A DNA stretch of 64,000 nt from Maribacter polysaccharolyticus. Lineage in GTDB: Bacteria > Bacteroidota > Bacteroidia > Flavobacteriales > Flavobacteriaceae. Shown here one piece after another: positions 19,715 through 28,700 of this stretch. The position numbers and the translations under genes are program-made. The stretch's first letter is position 1. Every line of letters starts with the position of its first letter. The notes under the pieces were generated by a model. That model saw only the letters and a program-made list of their open reading frames with translations, was not told the origin of the DNA and made no database searches. The stretch is from positions 681,975 to 745,974 of the forward strand of contig NZ_JARBUY010000001.1 in assembly GCF_028882255.1 (NCBI RefSeq). The letters run 5' to 3'.

Positions 19715-20725
19715 ATGCAGCTCCAATTAAAAAAGTACACTTTACCCTTAAAACATACCTTTAGCATATCCCGGGAATCACATGATTTTCAAGACACTAT
19801 CATCGTTTGTCTTTCTTTGGACGGACATACGGGCTATGGTGAAGCCACTTCCAACCCTTATTACGGCATCACCGTCGAAAGCATGATGGGTGAAATCGAA
19901 GCGATCATTGGCGAAATCGAAGCTTTCGATTTTACGGTTCCCGAAGTTTTCCATCAGTTTCTTGTCGCTAAAGGAGTAAGCAACTTTACCTGCTGTGCCT
20001 TGGATCTTGCGGCACATGATCTTTATGGCAAATTATTGGGAAAACCCCTATATAAAATTTGGAATACCACGACCGACCACTACCCTACCTCGAATTATAC
20101 GATCGGTATAGCCGATATACCAACCATGGTCAATAAAATGGAAGAAAAGCCATGGCCTATTTACAAAATCAAGTTAGGTACCGAAAATGATGTGGAGATC
20201 GTACGCGAATTGCGAAAACATACCGATGCCCTATTTCGAATAGATGCCAATTGCGCCTGGTCTGCCGAGGAGACTTTAGCCAATGCGCCCCTGCTAAAGG
20301 ATTTGGGGGTCGAATTTTTGGAACAGCCCTTAAAAGCAGCGGATTGGGAAGGCATGAAAATAGTATCGCAAAATTGTGTTTTACCCATAATAGCCGATGA
20401 AAGCTGCATCGTTGAATCGGATGTTGAAAAATGCGGGGCTTATTTCAATGGTATCAACATTAAACTGACCAAGTGTGGGGGGTTAACTCCAGCGCTGCGT
20501 ATGATCCAAAAAGGGAAAGCCTTAGGGCTTAAAGTCATGGTTGGTTGTATGACCGAATCTACCGTAGGTATCTCGGCCATTGCCCAATTGACCCCACAAT
20601 TGGATTATGTTGACATGGACGGGGCCATGTTATTAAAAGAAGATATTGCCGACGGTATTAGCATTAATGATGATGCGACCCTGGTTTTCCCAACTTTGGG
20701 CGGCAGTGGAATAACCTTAAAATAA
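19715..20725 (+). CDS. Dipeptide epimerase, enolase superfamily
   Basis: 336 residues. The capping domain occupies the first 115 residues, then the barrel. Catalytic and metal residues of the muconate-lactonising subgroup are visible: K151-I-K153 in the KxK motif, D178 in RIDANCAW, E203 in LEQPL, D228 in ADES, and a lysine at 250-253 in IKLTKCGG. Together with GCMTES this matches L-Ala-D/L-Glu epimerases, which convert murein-derived L-Ala-D-Glu. Cytoplasmic. Its stop overlaps the start of the PLP enzyme gene (TAATG), implying a shared pathway. Confidence 0.88.
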   Translation: MQLQLKKYTLPLKHTFSISRESHDFQDTIIVCLSLDGHTGYGEATSNPYYGITVESMMGEIEAIIGEIEAFDFTVPEVFHQFLVAKGVSNFTCCALDLAAHDLYGKLLGKPLYKIWNTTTDHYPTSNYTIGIADIPTMVNKMEEKPWPIYKIKLGTENDVEIVRELRKHTDALFRIDANCAWSAEETLANAPLLKDLGVEFLEQPLKAADWEGMKIVSQNCVLPIIADESCIVESDVEKCGAYFNGINIKLTKCGGLTPALRMIQKGKALGLKVMVGCMTESTVGISAIAQLTPQLDYVDMDGAMLLKEDIADGISINDDATLVFPTLGGSGITLK

Positions 20726-21771
20726 TGGCACATTACATTGATCGTTTTCCAGGTCGTGAATTAACCATAAACGGGTCAAAGTATGTCTATTTTGGAGGAA
20801 CCTCCTATTTAGGACTCCAAACCGACAAGGAATATCAAGATCTGTATATCGATAACATTAGAAAGTACGGTACAAACTACGGGGCTTCGAGAAAATCGAA
20901 TGTACGACTATCGGTATATGAAGAGACCGAATCCCTTTTGTCCAAAATCGTAGGTAGTGAGGCCGCCCTGACCTTATCTTCCGGATATTTGGCAGGCCAA
21001 TTCATTGCCCAAAATTTCAATAAACCACAATACAGGCTTTTTTATGCCCCCAATACCCATTCGGCACTCTACAATAATTACAATAAACCGTATGCCGACT
21101 TTCAAACACTTCATAATGCCATAAAGGCCTATGTAAACAAAAAAGAAAAGACGATTCCTGTTTTGTTTCTGGATTCCATTGATTTCAATGGCCAAAATTA
21201 CCCCGATTTCAAAGCATTGGAAAGTCTTCCGTTAGATGAGGTCATTGTGGTGGCCGATGATTCCCATGGTATCGGTATCGTGGGGAATAACGGGGAAGGC
21301 GTATACAGGACAATACAAGCATTAAAGCCAAAAGAACTCATTGTATGTTGCTCGTTGGGAAAAGGTTTTGCCATACAGGCGGGGGCCGTATTCGGAACCA
21401 AGGAAAGAATAGGGCAACTTAGCAATACGGCTTTTTTTGGAGGGGCCAGTCCAGCCGCACCATCAAGTTTGGCTACCTTCTTGGACGGACAAACCATTTA
21501 TTCAAAAAAAAGAATCCAATTGCTCCAAAATATGGCCTACTTTGAAAAATCGATCACTGACATTGATTTTTTCGGTCATATGAAGGGCCATCCGACGTAC
21601 AGTTTCAATACTCCCGAATTAACGGATTACCTTGAAAAAAACGGATATATCATCACCAATTTCAATTACCCGGCGGAAAGTTCCTCTGTAATGAGCCGTA
21701 TCGTTTTGTCTAGCCATCATACCCAGGAGGATATTCAAGACTTATGCCGACACATCAATCCTTTTATTTGA
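20725..21771 (+). CDS. PLP-dependent alpha-oxoamine synthase-like enzyme
   Basis: 348 residues of fold-type I. It shows the KAPA synthase/KBL-type pattern: TNYGASRKSN (50-59), aspartate and histidine near the cofactor in ADDSHGIGIVG (177-187), and K213 in SLGKGFAIQAG as the Schiff-base lysine. Family members condense an amino acid with an acyl-CoA. It is about 40 residues shorter than BioF and lacks the usual long N-terminal helix. Translational coupling to a dipeptide epimerase suggests use of a murein-peptide amino acid, but the substrate is unknown; it is unlikely to be BioF because no bio genes are present. Confidence 0.8.
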   Translation: MAHYIDRFPGRELTINGSKYVYFGGTSYLGLQTDKEYQDLYIDNIRKYGTNYGASRKSNVRLSVYEETESLLSKIVGSEAALTLSSGYLAGQFIAQNFNKPQYRLFYAPNTHSALYNNYNKPYADFQTLHNAIKAYVNKKEKTIPVLFLDSIDFNGQNYPDFKALESLPLDEVIVVADDSHGIGIVGNNGEGVYRTIQALKPKELIVCCSLGKGFAIQAGAVFGTKERIGQLSNTAFFGGASPAAPSSLATFLDGQTIYSKKRIQLLQNMAYFEKSITDIDFFGHMKGHPTYSFNTPELTDYLEKNGYIITNFNYPAESSSVMSRIVLSSHHTQEDIQDLCRHINPFI

Positions 21772-21891
21772 TACTATCACAATAAAAACCGAATTTATTT
21801 ATTATATACCCAATAATAGCTTTTTTTCATTATGTTTTTAACATATTTATTTGTAACTTTTAGATGATTTAAACTCCTAAAACTAATACAT

Positions 21892-22362
21892 ATGAAAAAA
21901 TTGCTTGGTGCTGTCTTTTTGATGGCAATCTTTATAACGATGGTAGCTTTTACAAGCTCTAAACCGGAACCATATCATACAATCGAAGGTACATGGGAAC
22001 TTCAAAGTTTTTATCAATTTGACGGCGAACACATTACCGACACCTTACCTACAAGCGAAGGGTATAGACAGGTGAAAATGTATTACAATGGAAAGGTCAT
22101 GTGGTCCAGAACTACGAAAAAGTATGTTAAGGATGCTGATGGGAACAATGTAAAAGGTAGGTTTGGCTATGGCACTTATAAGCTAATGGATACTTTTTTA
22201 ATTGAAAATATCGAATATGGTGATATTGGTATGATGACCAACTTGGATACCTTAAGAACCTTCAAATTTGAACTATGGCTCGAAGATGACAAATACAGCC
22301 AAATCACAATCGATGAGGAGGGAAACAGGACATTCTCTGAAAACTATATAAGAATCGATTAA
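21892..22362 (+). CDS. Secreted lipocalin-like protein, hypothetical
   Basis: 156 residues with a signal peptide (MKKLLGAVFLMAIFITMVAFTSS; no lipobox cysteine). The mature part begins YHTIEGTWELQSFYQFDG and alternates short strands, the pattern of small lipocalin-like Bacteroidota proteins with a conserved G-T/K-W near the N-terminus. No cysteine and no catalytic motif. Monocistronic, sharing a terminator hairpin with the convergent trxB. Function unknown. Confidence 0.7.
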   Translation: MKKLLGAVFLMAIFITMVAFTSSKPEPYHTIEGTWELQSFYQFDGEHITDTLPTSEGYRQVKMYYNGKVMWSRTTKKYVKDADGNNVKGRFGYGTYKLMDTFLIENIEYGDIGMMTNLDTLRTFKFELWLEDDKYSQITIDEEGNRTFSENYIRID

Positions 22363-22381
22363 AACCCATTTTACATTAAAC

Positions 22382-22419
22382 AAAAAAAATCCGCTGTAAT
22401 TGTACAGCGGATTTTTTTT
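22382..22419. terminator. Bidirectional terminator between the lipocalin-like gene and trxB
   Basis: Stem CCGCTGTA (22391-22398) / TACAGCGG (22403-22410), loop ATTG. A8 precedes and T8 follows, so each strand has a long T run after the hairpin. Confidence 0.9.
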
Positions 22420-22440
22420 GTCCCTACTACTTTTAGGTAT

Positions 22441-23409
22441 CTAAACGGTTTCTTCCTTGGTAGATTCAACCATGGCCAAATAACGTTCAGCGTCCAAGGC
22501 GGCCATACATCCCGTACCAGCTGCAGTAACTGCCTGCCTGTATTCCTTATCCTGTGCATCGCCACAGGCAAATACACCAGGTAGATTTGTTTTCGTGGAT
22601 TTTCCCTGGGTAATAATATAACCGGTTTCATCCATATTTACCTGTCCCTTGAAAATATCGGTATTCGGTTTATGACCAATGGCTATGAATAGACCCGTAA
22701 TCGCTATTTCTTCCTTTTCATTGGTTTGGTTGTTAACCATTCTTAAACCCTCGACCACTTGATCACCCAATACCTCATCAACCTCCGTATTATACCTGAT
22801 TTCCAAATTGGGAAGGCTGTTCACCCGATGTTGCATGGCTTTGGAAGCCCTCATATAATCTTTACGAACGAGCATGGTAACCTTGTTACAGATATTGGCC
22901 AAGTATGAGGCCTCTTCCGCCGCAGTATCACCGGCACCAACGATGGCAACATCCTGTCCTTTATAGAAAAAACCGTCACAAACGGCACAGGCGGAAACGC
23001 CCCCGCCCCTTAATCGTTGTTCACTTGGAATGTTCAAATATTTCGCGGTAGCACCTGTCGAAATGATAATGGTCTGTGCTTCAATGGTCTTTTCATTATC
23101 AACCGTAACCTTATGGATACCTCCCAATTCCTTGCTCAATTCCACTGCTGTGACCATCCCGATACGTACATCTGTCCCAAATCGCTCGGCTTGCTGTTGC
23201 AACTGCATCATCATTGTTGGGCCGTCAATGCCTTCAGGGTACCCTGGAAAGTTATCGACTTCAGTGGTAGTCGTCAACTGCCCGCCAGGTTCCATACCTG
23301 TATAAAGAACAGGCTTTAAATCTGCACGTGAGGCATAAATGGCCGCAGTATACCCTGCAGGTCCTGAACCAATGATCAATGTTTTTACTTGTTCTACTTT
23401 GTCAGACAT
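22441..23409 (-). CDS. trxB: Thioredoxin-disulfide reductase
   Basis: 322 residues from the ATG at 23409; the frame extends to a TTG at 23424, which is less likely. The FAD-binding motif GSGPAGYTAAIYA, the redox CxxC in SACAVCDGFF (near residue 140), the NADP motif GAGDTAAEEA and the C-terminal FACGDAQD are all intact. It transfers electrons from NADPH to thioredoxin in the cytoplasm. A thioredoxin gene lies 12 kb to the right in the stress island. It is divergent from cls; the operator between them is placed to serve cls, not trxB. Confidence 0.97.
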   Translation of the reverse strand: MSDKVEQVKTLIIGSGPAGYTAAIYASRADLKPVLYTGMEPGGQLTTTTEVDNFPGYPEGIDGPTMMMQLQQQAERFGTDVRIGMVTAVELSKELGGIHKVTVDNEKTIEAQTIIISTGATAKYLNIPSEQRLRGGGVSACAVCDGFFYKGQDVAIVGAGDTAAEEASYLANICNKVTMLVRKDYMRASKAMQHRVNSLPNLEIRYNTEVDEVLGDQVVEGLRMVNNQTNEKEEIAITGLFIAIGHKPNTDIFKGQVNMDETGYIITQGKSTKTNLPGVFACGDAQDKEYRQAVTAAGTGCMAALDAERYLAMVESTKEETV

Positions 23410-23544
23410 ATTCAAATTCTTCAAATGAAATTAATACGACAAAAGTAGGTTTTTTGTAAAAACCTTACAGATAAAGTTATTAAAAATTGTTGAACCCCTT
23501 TTGCATCTAACAACGACCGCTAAGGAACGACCGACAATTCCTTT

Positions 23545-23587
23545 ATGATCCGTATCATAAAAAAATCCACGGTGTTTTGTAATTTTA
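23545..23587 (+). promoter_or_regulatory. Crp/FNR-type operator and -7 box upstream of cls
   Basis: Perfect ATGAT-CCGT-ATCAT at 23545-23558, extended to 7-bp arms (TTATGAT/ATCATAA). A -7-like TAATTTTA at 23580-23587 follows after 21 bp, and the cls ATG is at 23610. The spacing fits class II activation. Confidence 0.65.
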
Positions 23588-23609
23588 ACATCTATTTCAA
23601 AAATCCGCT

Positions 23610-25037
23610 ATGTACTGGAAAATTGCCCTAATAATTTATGTGTTCATAGCCATCGGAATGGTGCTGAGTTTATTGGTCAATGGTATAAAACCTGCAAAAA
23701 CATTGGCATGGTTATTAGCGATTTTCACCATTCCGGTTGCTGGTATCCTTCTTTACTGGATGATCGGAAGAAACCGGAAAAAATATTCTTGGAAAGAAAT
23801 CCATGAGGACATTGCCATTCATGATTACCTAGAGAAGGTCCAACAAAAACAGGATACGGTGGAACCTACCGAAATGGATTTCAAGGAATTTTCCAAAATC
23901 ACCCGAATGGTTGAAAAAAACAATGGATTCAAGCCCACGAAAAACAATGAGGTCAAGTTATTGAAAGATGGCAAGGCAACATTTGACGCTATTTTTGATG
24001 CCTTGGAGTCCGCTGAGGAGTACATTTATCTGCTCTATTACATTTTTGAGGAAGGCGAGCTTGCCAATCGTTTGATTTCACTTTTCGAAGAAAAGGTAAA
24101 AAAAGGGGTTAAGATAAAGATCATTTATGATGGGGTCGGCAGTTATACCCTGAGTAAAAAGTATATTGCCAAACTCAAATCGATTGGTGTGGAGGTAAAT
24201 CCGTTCCTGCCGTTTAAATTAGGCCGGTTTTTATCTTCCGTCAACTATAGGAACCATAGAAAAATCATTATTGTAGATGGTAAGATAGCTTTTACGGGAG
24301 GCATAAATATTTCCGATAAATACTTGAAAGGTGATTTGGTCCTGGGCAAATGGCACGATATGCATATTCAGTTGAAGGGAGCTTCGGTCCTAGAACTGAA
24401 AGTGGTGTTTGAAATAGATTGGTTCCTGGTTTCCGGGGATAATTCAGAATTTAAACGTGAATTGCCCTCCTTAAAAGAAAAAATCGGCAACCAGATCGTA
24501 CAAATCGTTTATGGCGGACCCGATCATTACTTCTCCCCTATCGGACAAACGTATTTTGCACTGATCAATAATGCCCAAAAATATATCTATATCACCAACC
24601 CCTATATTATTCCCGGAACGACTATCCTACATTCACTCGAAGTGGCAGCACTTAGTGGTGTGGATGTACGCCTTATGTTATCGGACAAGGCAGACAGCGC
24701 ACTGGTCAATTGGAGTGTTAGGTCCTATTTTGAGTCCCTCCTTAAGGCCGGGGTAAAGATATACCTGTTCCCGAAAGGTTTTTTACATAGTAAGATCATC
24801 GTCATTGACGATCACCTAGTTTCCATTGGAACGGCCAATATGGACATACGAAGCTTTGAACAGAATTATGAGGTAAATGCCTTGGTTTTTAACCAAGAAA
24901 CGGCTCTTATACTAAAACAGGATTTTTTGAACGAGATAGACCAAAGCATTCCGTTGGATTATGAAACCTTCAAAAACAGATCCTATCTTGAGAAGTTAAA
25001 AGAAGGTTTTGCTAAAATATTCAGCCCTATATTATAG
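23610..25037 (+). CDS. cls: Cardiolipin synthase, phospholipase D family
   Basis: 475 residues. Two N-terminal membrane helices (about 3-22 and 33-50), then two phospholipase-D HKD motifs: HRKIIIVDGKIAFTGG and HSKIIVIDDHLVSIGT, each with the expected H-x-K-x4-D. It joins two phosphatidylglycerol molecules into cardiolipin at the inner membrane. The preceding Crp/FNR-type operator suggests induction with the nearby stress island. The stop overlaps by six bases the end of the convergent ldhA gene (25032-25037). Confidence 0.93.
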   Translation: MYWKIALIIYVFIAIGMVLSLLVNGIKPAKTLAWLLAIFTIPVAGILLYWMIGRNRKKYSWKEIHEDIAIHDYLEKVQQKQDTVEPTEMDFKEFSKITRMVEKNNGFKPTKNNEVKLLKDGKATFDAIFDALESAEEYIYLLYYIFEEGELANRLISLFEEKVKKGVKIKIIYDGVGSYTLSKKYIAKLKSIGVEVNPFLPFKLGRFLSSVNYRNHRKIIIVDGKIAFTGGINISDKYLKGDLVLGKWHDMHIQLKGASVLELKVVFEIDWFLVSGDNSEFKRELPSLKEKIGNQIVQIVYGGPDHYFSPIGQTYFALINNAQKYIYITNPYIIPGTTILHSLEVAALSGVDVRLMLSDKADSALVNWSVRSYFESLLKAGVKIYLFPKGFLHSKIIVIDDHLVSIGTANMDIRSFEQNYEVNALVFNQETALILKQDFLNEIDQSIPLDYETFKNRSYLEKLKEGFAKIFSPIL

Positions 25038-26039
25038 GACGAGGGTTTCAAAACCCAATTCATTTGCACAGGGTTCACCTTGCTCCCAACAATCCAAATT
25101 ATAGAAGGTTATTTCCGCGATATTGGTAAGGGCCTCTTTTGTCACATAAGCCTGGTGGGGGGTTAGCAAGACATTGGGAAAAGACAACAAGGCAATTAAG
25201 GTCTCATCCTTTATACCATTCGGTGAATTGTCTTTAAAAAACAATCCTTTTTCCTTTTCATAAACGTCAGCGGCATAAAAGCCCAACTTTTTATCCCTTA
25301 AGGCATTGATAAGGGCTTTGGTATCGACAACAGCTCCCCTCGCGGTATTCAAGAGAAAGACATTCGGTTTCATCTTTCCAAAAGCTTTCCCATCGACCAT
25401 GTGATGGGTCGCTGCGGTCAACGGTACGTGTAGACTAATGATATCGGCTTGCTTATACAGTTGGGGAAGGTCAACGTATTCGACCCCATATTCGGCAATC
25501 AAATTGTCATCCATGTGTATATCGTTTGCGATAATCTTGCAGCCAAATCCATGCATGATCCTCGACATTATGGAACCTATACGCCCCGTACCGATGATCC
25601 CCATGGTTTTGCCTACCAAATCAAAACCCAACAACGCTTCCTGTCTAAAGTTATATTGGCGTACCTGACGATCCGCCACATGAATTTTTCTGTTTGCCGC
25701 CAATAGTAAGGCAACGGCATGCTCGGCAATGGCATTGGGCGAATAATCCGGTGCATTGGCCACCTTAAACCCGAGCCTTTTGGCAGATTTCACCTGTATA
25801 TTGTTATAGCCGGCCGATCGCAAAGTAATGTACTTAACCCCAAGATCCCTTAATTTTTCGAGTACGATCAAACTGGCATCATCTGCCGAAAAGATACTGA
25901 TGGCATCAAAGCCCATGGCTTTTATGGCGGTATTCGTATCCAAGGCCTCCTTAATGAAAGTGGTCTTATGCCGCTCCCTATTTGCCTTTTTAAGAAAAGG
26001 AACCTCAAAATCCTGTGCGCTATAGACCAGTAACTTCAT
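25032..26039 (-). CDS. ldhA: Fermentative D-lactate dehydrogenase
   Basis: 335 residues of the D-2-hydroxyacid dehydrogenase family. NAD-binding GTGRIGSIMSRI, the substrate arginine in NTARGAVVDT, the glutamate of the E-H pair in the DVYEKEKGLFF region, and H in LTPHQAYVT are present; the latter two segments are LdhA hallmarks. It reduces pyruvate to D-lactate in the cytoplasm, regenerating NAD when respiration is limited. Its start lies inside the end of the upstream lipoprotein gene (20-bp overlap), so it is the third gene of an operon headed by a helical stress protein and a Crp/FNR-type operator. Confidence 0.92.
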   Translation of the reverse strand: MKLLVYSAQDFEVPFLKKANRERHKTTFIKEALDTNTAIKAMGFDAISIFSADDASLIVLEKLRDLGVKYITLRSAGYNNIQVKSAKRLGFKVANAPDYSPNAIAEHAVALLLAANRKIHVADRQVRQYNFRQEALLGFDLVGKTMGIIGTGRIGSIMSRIMHGFGCKIIANDIHMDDNLIAEYGVEYVDLPQLYKQADIISLHVPLTAATHHMVDGKAFGKMKPNVFLLNTARGAVVDTKALINALRDKKLGFYAADVYEKEKGLFFKDNSPNGIKDETLIALLSFPNVLLTPHQAYVTKEALTNIAEITFYNLDCWEQGEPCANELGFETLVL

Positions 26040-26682
26040 TTTTTGTTTTTTTTCTGAAAATCAGATCTTGATCTTCCATTGCCATTATGACCAACTTGAT
26101 GTAATCATCTATGGTTTCTTCAATATCAACGGGATCTGAGATATCTATTGATCCCCTCCAGATCAATTCCATATCCTTCCCGGGACAGATACAGTATAAG
26201 GACGTTTCTGCATGATATACCGGAAAAGTACCATATTCATCCGGTTCATAATAAATTCTTTGGTTATTGATATAATCCTCTTCAAAGCCACCGGTATAAC
26301 GATCTATGTTGGTCAAAAGCCTTCTATGGTTCTCGATATTCTCGACCCCGATGATCTTTGAAAAAAGTATCGCATCGAAGTCCTTGTCCAACAATTGCTG
26401 CTCTACATCAGACAGCTCTTCTTCCGATCGTTCAGCCGATGTGAACTCCACATCGAACACGTCTATGCTGCGCATGGCTTCAACGCCTCGCGCCTCAAAC
26501 TGATCGCGTAACCTTGTTTCATAGAGTACCCGGGCATCTTCATTATGGGTCAAACCCACAATCAACACCTTACTTGCATCGAAAATCACGATATCCGGAT
26601 TCTTCCAATTTTCGACCAATTCGGCCGAGGAACACCCCAATACCAATAAAACCAACACGACATACCAACCGATTTTTTTCAT
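26020..26682 (-). CDS. Lipoprotein of unknown function
   Basis: 220 residues. Signal MKKIGWYVVLVLLVLGC places the lipidated Cys at 17. The mature domain opens VENWKNPD and then FDASKVLIVGLTHNEDAR, followed by an alternating helix/strand region and an acidic C-terminal half ending in MAMEDQDLIF. VLIVGLT..E..R and the next helix recall DUF4136-like periplasmic lipoproteins, but I cannot assign it firmly. Middle gene of the operon helical protein - lipoprotein - ldhA (22-bp gap before, 20-bp overlap after). Confidence 0.75.
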   Translation of the reverse strand: MKKIGWYVVLVLLVLGCSSAELVENWKNPDIVIFDASKVLIVGLTHNEDARVLYETRLRDQFEARGVEAMRSIDVFDVEFTSAERSEEELSDVEQQLLDKDFDAILFSKIIGVENIENHRRLLTNIDRYTGGFEEDYINNQRIYYEPDEYGTFPVYHAETSLYCICPGKDMELIWRGSIDISDPVDIEETIDDYIKLVIMAMEDQDLIFRKKTKNEVTGL

Positions 26683-26704
26683 GGTATTTACTTTATAGGT
26701 GACG

Positions 26705-27148
26705 TTAGTTCAATAACCTTTTCTGCTTTTCCTTTTTCATGACCTTTGAGATCATCTGGAACAAACTCCCCTTAAGTTTCCTATATTCCACCAAATAGTT
26801 ATCAATAGTAAAAATCATGTCCTTATGGGATTCGGTATACGCCTTTTCCATTTTGGGTTGATCGACATCATCGATCATGATCGACAATTGATTTTCGTGC
26901 ACTTGGGCTTTTTTCAATAGTTTTTCAGCCTCCAGTTCCGAATTGGATATGGCCGTGACCAGCTCCTTACTTTCATCATACATCCCTAAACCGGTAATTT
27001 GCAGGGTATAGGATCTCACTAATTCATTAAGGAACAATTGCTCATCGATAACAAATTTCAATGCCGAAATCCACTCCAATGAAGTTTGATGCATTTCATC
27101 CGGACTTTTCCACTCCAAATACCTGTAAATCTTATCTTTATCTTTCAT
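26705..27148 (-). CDS. Helical stress-island protein, family member A
   Basis: 147 residues, no signal or membrane segment, almost entirely helical. It belongs to a four-member paralogous family in this window (other members at 28199, 38782 and 43788). Shared features: an N-terminal helix L24-E-W26-x3-L-x-F with DEQLFLNELVRSY (D35 to Y47), a histidine in the third helix (H84, AQVHENQL) and one in the fourth (H108, ESHKDM), then EYRKLKGSLFQM and a basic end. H20 in DEMH is identical in position in member B. Function unknown. First gene of the operon leading to ldhA. Confidence 0.8.
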   Translation of the reverse strand: MKDKDKIYRYLEWKSPDEMHQTSLEWISALKFVIDEQLFLNELVRSYTLQITGLGMYDESKELVTAISNSELEAEKLLKKAQVHENQLSIMIDDVDQPKMEKAYTESHKDMIFTIDNYLVEYRKLKGSLFQMISKVMKKEKQKRLLN

Positions 27149-27475
27149 GGCCTACATTTTTAATACACTTCCATTACTATATTGCCGCAGTATTTCAGCG
27201 GTTCCCAAACCAATAACAAGATATCTTTTTTATTGTCGAAGAAAAATGATTTAGATCAGTCACCCTACTGGCCATTACACTGATTTGGATAAAGTAATGT
27301 AGGTTTTATCCTAGGTATTGTCCTATTTTTTAGACAGTTTTAATTTAGTATTCCTATTTTTGAAGGTAGTTTCATTTTTGGAAGTTAGGTATCCTTGGAT
27401 GCATATACAACATTGCAGGACACGATACCCAAATGCCATGTAGAATTTAAGTCAACATAATTGTTCGTCCCCAAA
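27149..27475. other. Regulatory gap between helical protein A and the LytTR regulator
   Basis: 327 bp, no gene. It must hold divergent promoters. The recognisable element is the operator at 27246-27259 described separately. Several T-rich stretches (27331-27390) precede the LytTR gene without a clear -7 box. Confidence 0.5.
27216..27259 (-). promoter_or_regulatory. Crp/FNR-type operator upstream of the helical A/lipoprotein/ldhA operon
   Basis: ATGAT-TTAG-ATCAG at 27246-27259, one mismatch from the perfect palindrome. On the minus strand, 22 bp later, lies TATCTTGT (27216-27223), a degenerate -7 box. The start codon at 27148 would have a leader of about 60 bases. Confidence 0.5.
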
Positions 27476-28183
27476 ATGACCAAAAAAACATTGAACACCG
27501 TAGTCGTTGAGGACTCTGAAACTCAGAGGGCCCTTATTACCCAATTAGCCAAAGCGAATCCCAATTTAAATGTTTTGGGGGACTACCCCAATGGCATCCT
27601 TGCTTTGAATGCCATTCGCAAAAGCAAGGTAGACTTAATTTTACTCGACATCGTTATGCCCGTGGTCAATGGTTTTGATTTACTCGATGCTTTGGAGACC
27701 CCACCCCAGATTATCCTTATTTCGGATAGCAGCGATTATGCACTAAAGGCTTTTGAATACAATAACATAACCGATTATCTGCAAAAACCGGTAGCGAAAG
27801 CCCGTTTTACAACGGCAATCGATCGGGCCGTAAAAACACAGAACCAATTAAACAAGGAAAAGGATGAGAGCGAGTTTATACTTGTGACTGTTGACCTACA
27901 AAGGAAAAAAATCTATATTAATTCCATTTTATGGGTCGAAGCCATGGGAGACTATATTAAGATCGTTACATCCGAAGGCCATTTTGTCGTCCTCTCTACC
28001 ATGAAGGCCTTTTTGGCACAGATGACAGGAAACAAACTGATCCGGATACACAAATCCTTCATTGTCAATGTGAACAAGGTCGACAATTGGACCAGCTCCA
28101 AGGTAGAGGTTGCCGGCGTTAAGCTCCCTATGAGCAGAACCCATAAAGATGAGCTGGAAAAAATACTGATCACTATCGATTAA
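27476..28183 (+). CDS. LytTR-type response regulator
   Basis: 235 residues from the ATG at 27476; the frame opens five codons earlier at a TTG. The receiver domain (about 5-120) has acidic V-E-D near the N-terminus, the phospho-acceptor Asp in DLILLDIVMP and the conserved lysine in YLQKPVAKA. The LytTR DNA-binding domain (about 135-235) has ILWVEAMGDYIKI and KLIRIHKSFIVNVNKV. No partner histidine kinase is adjacent, unlike LytS/LytT pairs. It stands alone on the plus strand, converging on helical protein B (15-bp gap). Targets unknown. Confidence 0.9.
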   Translation: MTKKTLNTVVVEDSETQRALITQLAKANPNLNVLGDYPNGILALNAIRKSKVDLILLDIVMPVVNGFDLLDALETPPQIILISDSSDYALKAFEYNNITDYLQKPVAKARFTTAIDRAVKTQNQLNKEKDESEFILVTVDLQRKKIYINSILWVEAMGDYIKIVTSEGHFVVLSTMKAFLAQMTGNKLIRIHKSFIVNVNKVDNWTSSKVEVAGVKLPMSRTHKDELEKILITID

Positions 28184-28198
28184 TACCTTTCAACTGCA

Positions 28199-28630
28199 TC
28201 AAAAATCGGGTTTGCGTTTCTTTAAAATCCCCCCGGCATATTCAAATATCTCGTATTTCAGATCTTTGAACATTTCCAGATAGGCCACCGTTTCCGCTTT
28301 GAGTTTTTCATGTTTTTGATGATAAAAGGTATCACAAACCGTATCGGTACATTCGAGCAATCCGCTTATGCTGTGCTCATGGTTTCCGATCTTTTCGGTA
28401 ATAACGTCCAAATTGGTATTGGATTTTTTTATTTGGGCCTTATAATCCTGTAAACGCTCAAATAAATTCGGGGTATTGGGCTCAAAAACATAGGAGTTGA
28501 GAAGTTGTTTGATAAAAGTGAGTTCATCCTGGATAAATTGTAGGCAAGATTTCCAATGAAGTACTTCCCGGTGCATCTCATCTACTTTTACCGACACCGC
28601 CTTTTTTGTCAATTTTCCCTGATAGTCCAT
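28199..28630 (-). CDS. Helical stress-island protein, family member B
   Basis: 143 residues, soluble and helical. It aligns with member A over its length: DEMH at 17-20, then VLHWKSCLQF with DELTFIKQLLNSY (D35 to Y47), histidines H84/H86 (GNHEHSI) in helix three and H104/H107 (YHQKHEKL) in helix four, then MFKDLKYEIFEYA and a basic tail. The identical spacing argues for a common four-helix fold with possible metal or ligand binding by the paired histidines. Last gene of the minus-strand run that follows the beta-CASP nuclease (70-bp gap). Confidence 0.8.
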   Translation of the reverse strand: MDYQGKLTKKAVSVKVDEMHREVLHWKSCLQFIQDELTFIKQLLNSYVFEPNTPNLFERLQDYKAQIKKSNTNLDVITEKIGNHEHSISGLLECTDTVCDTFYHQKHEKLKAETVAYLEMFKDLKYEIFEYAGGILKKRKPDF

Positions 28631-28700
28631 AGCTTTTATTTTTAACCATTAAAATTATCCATGGCCAACAAAATTTACAATGACGAAGATCAGCCGGCAT

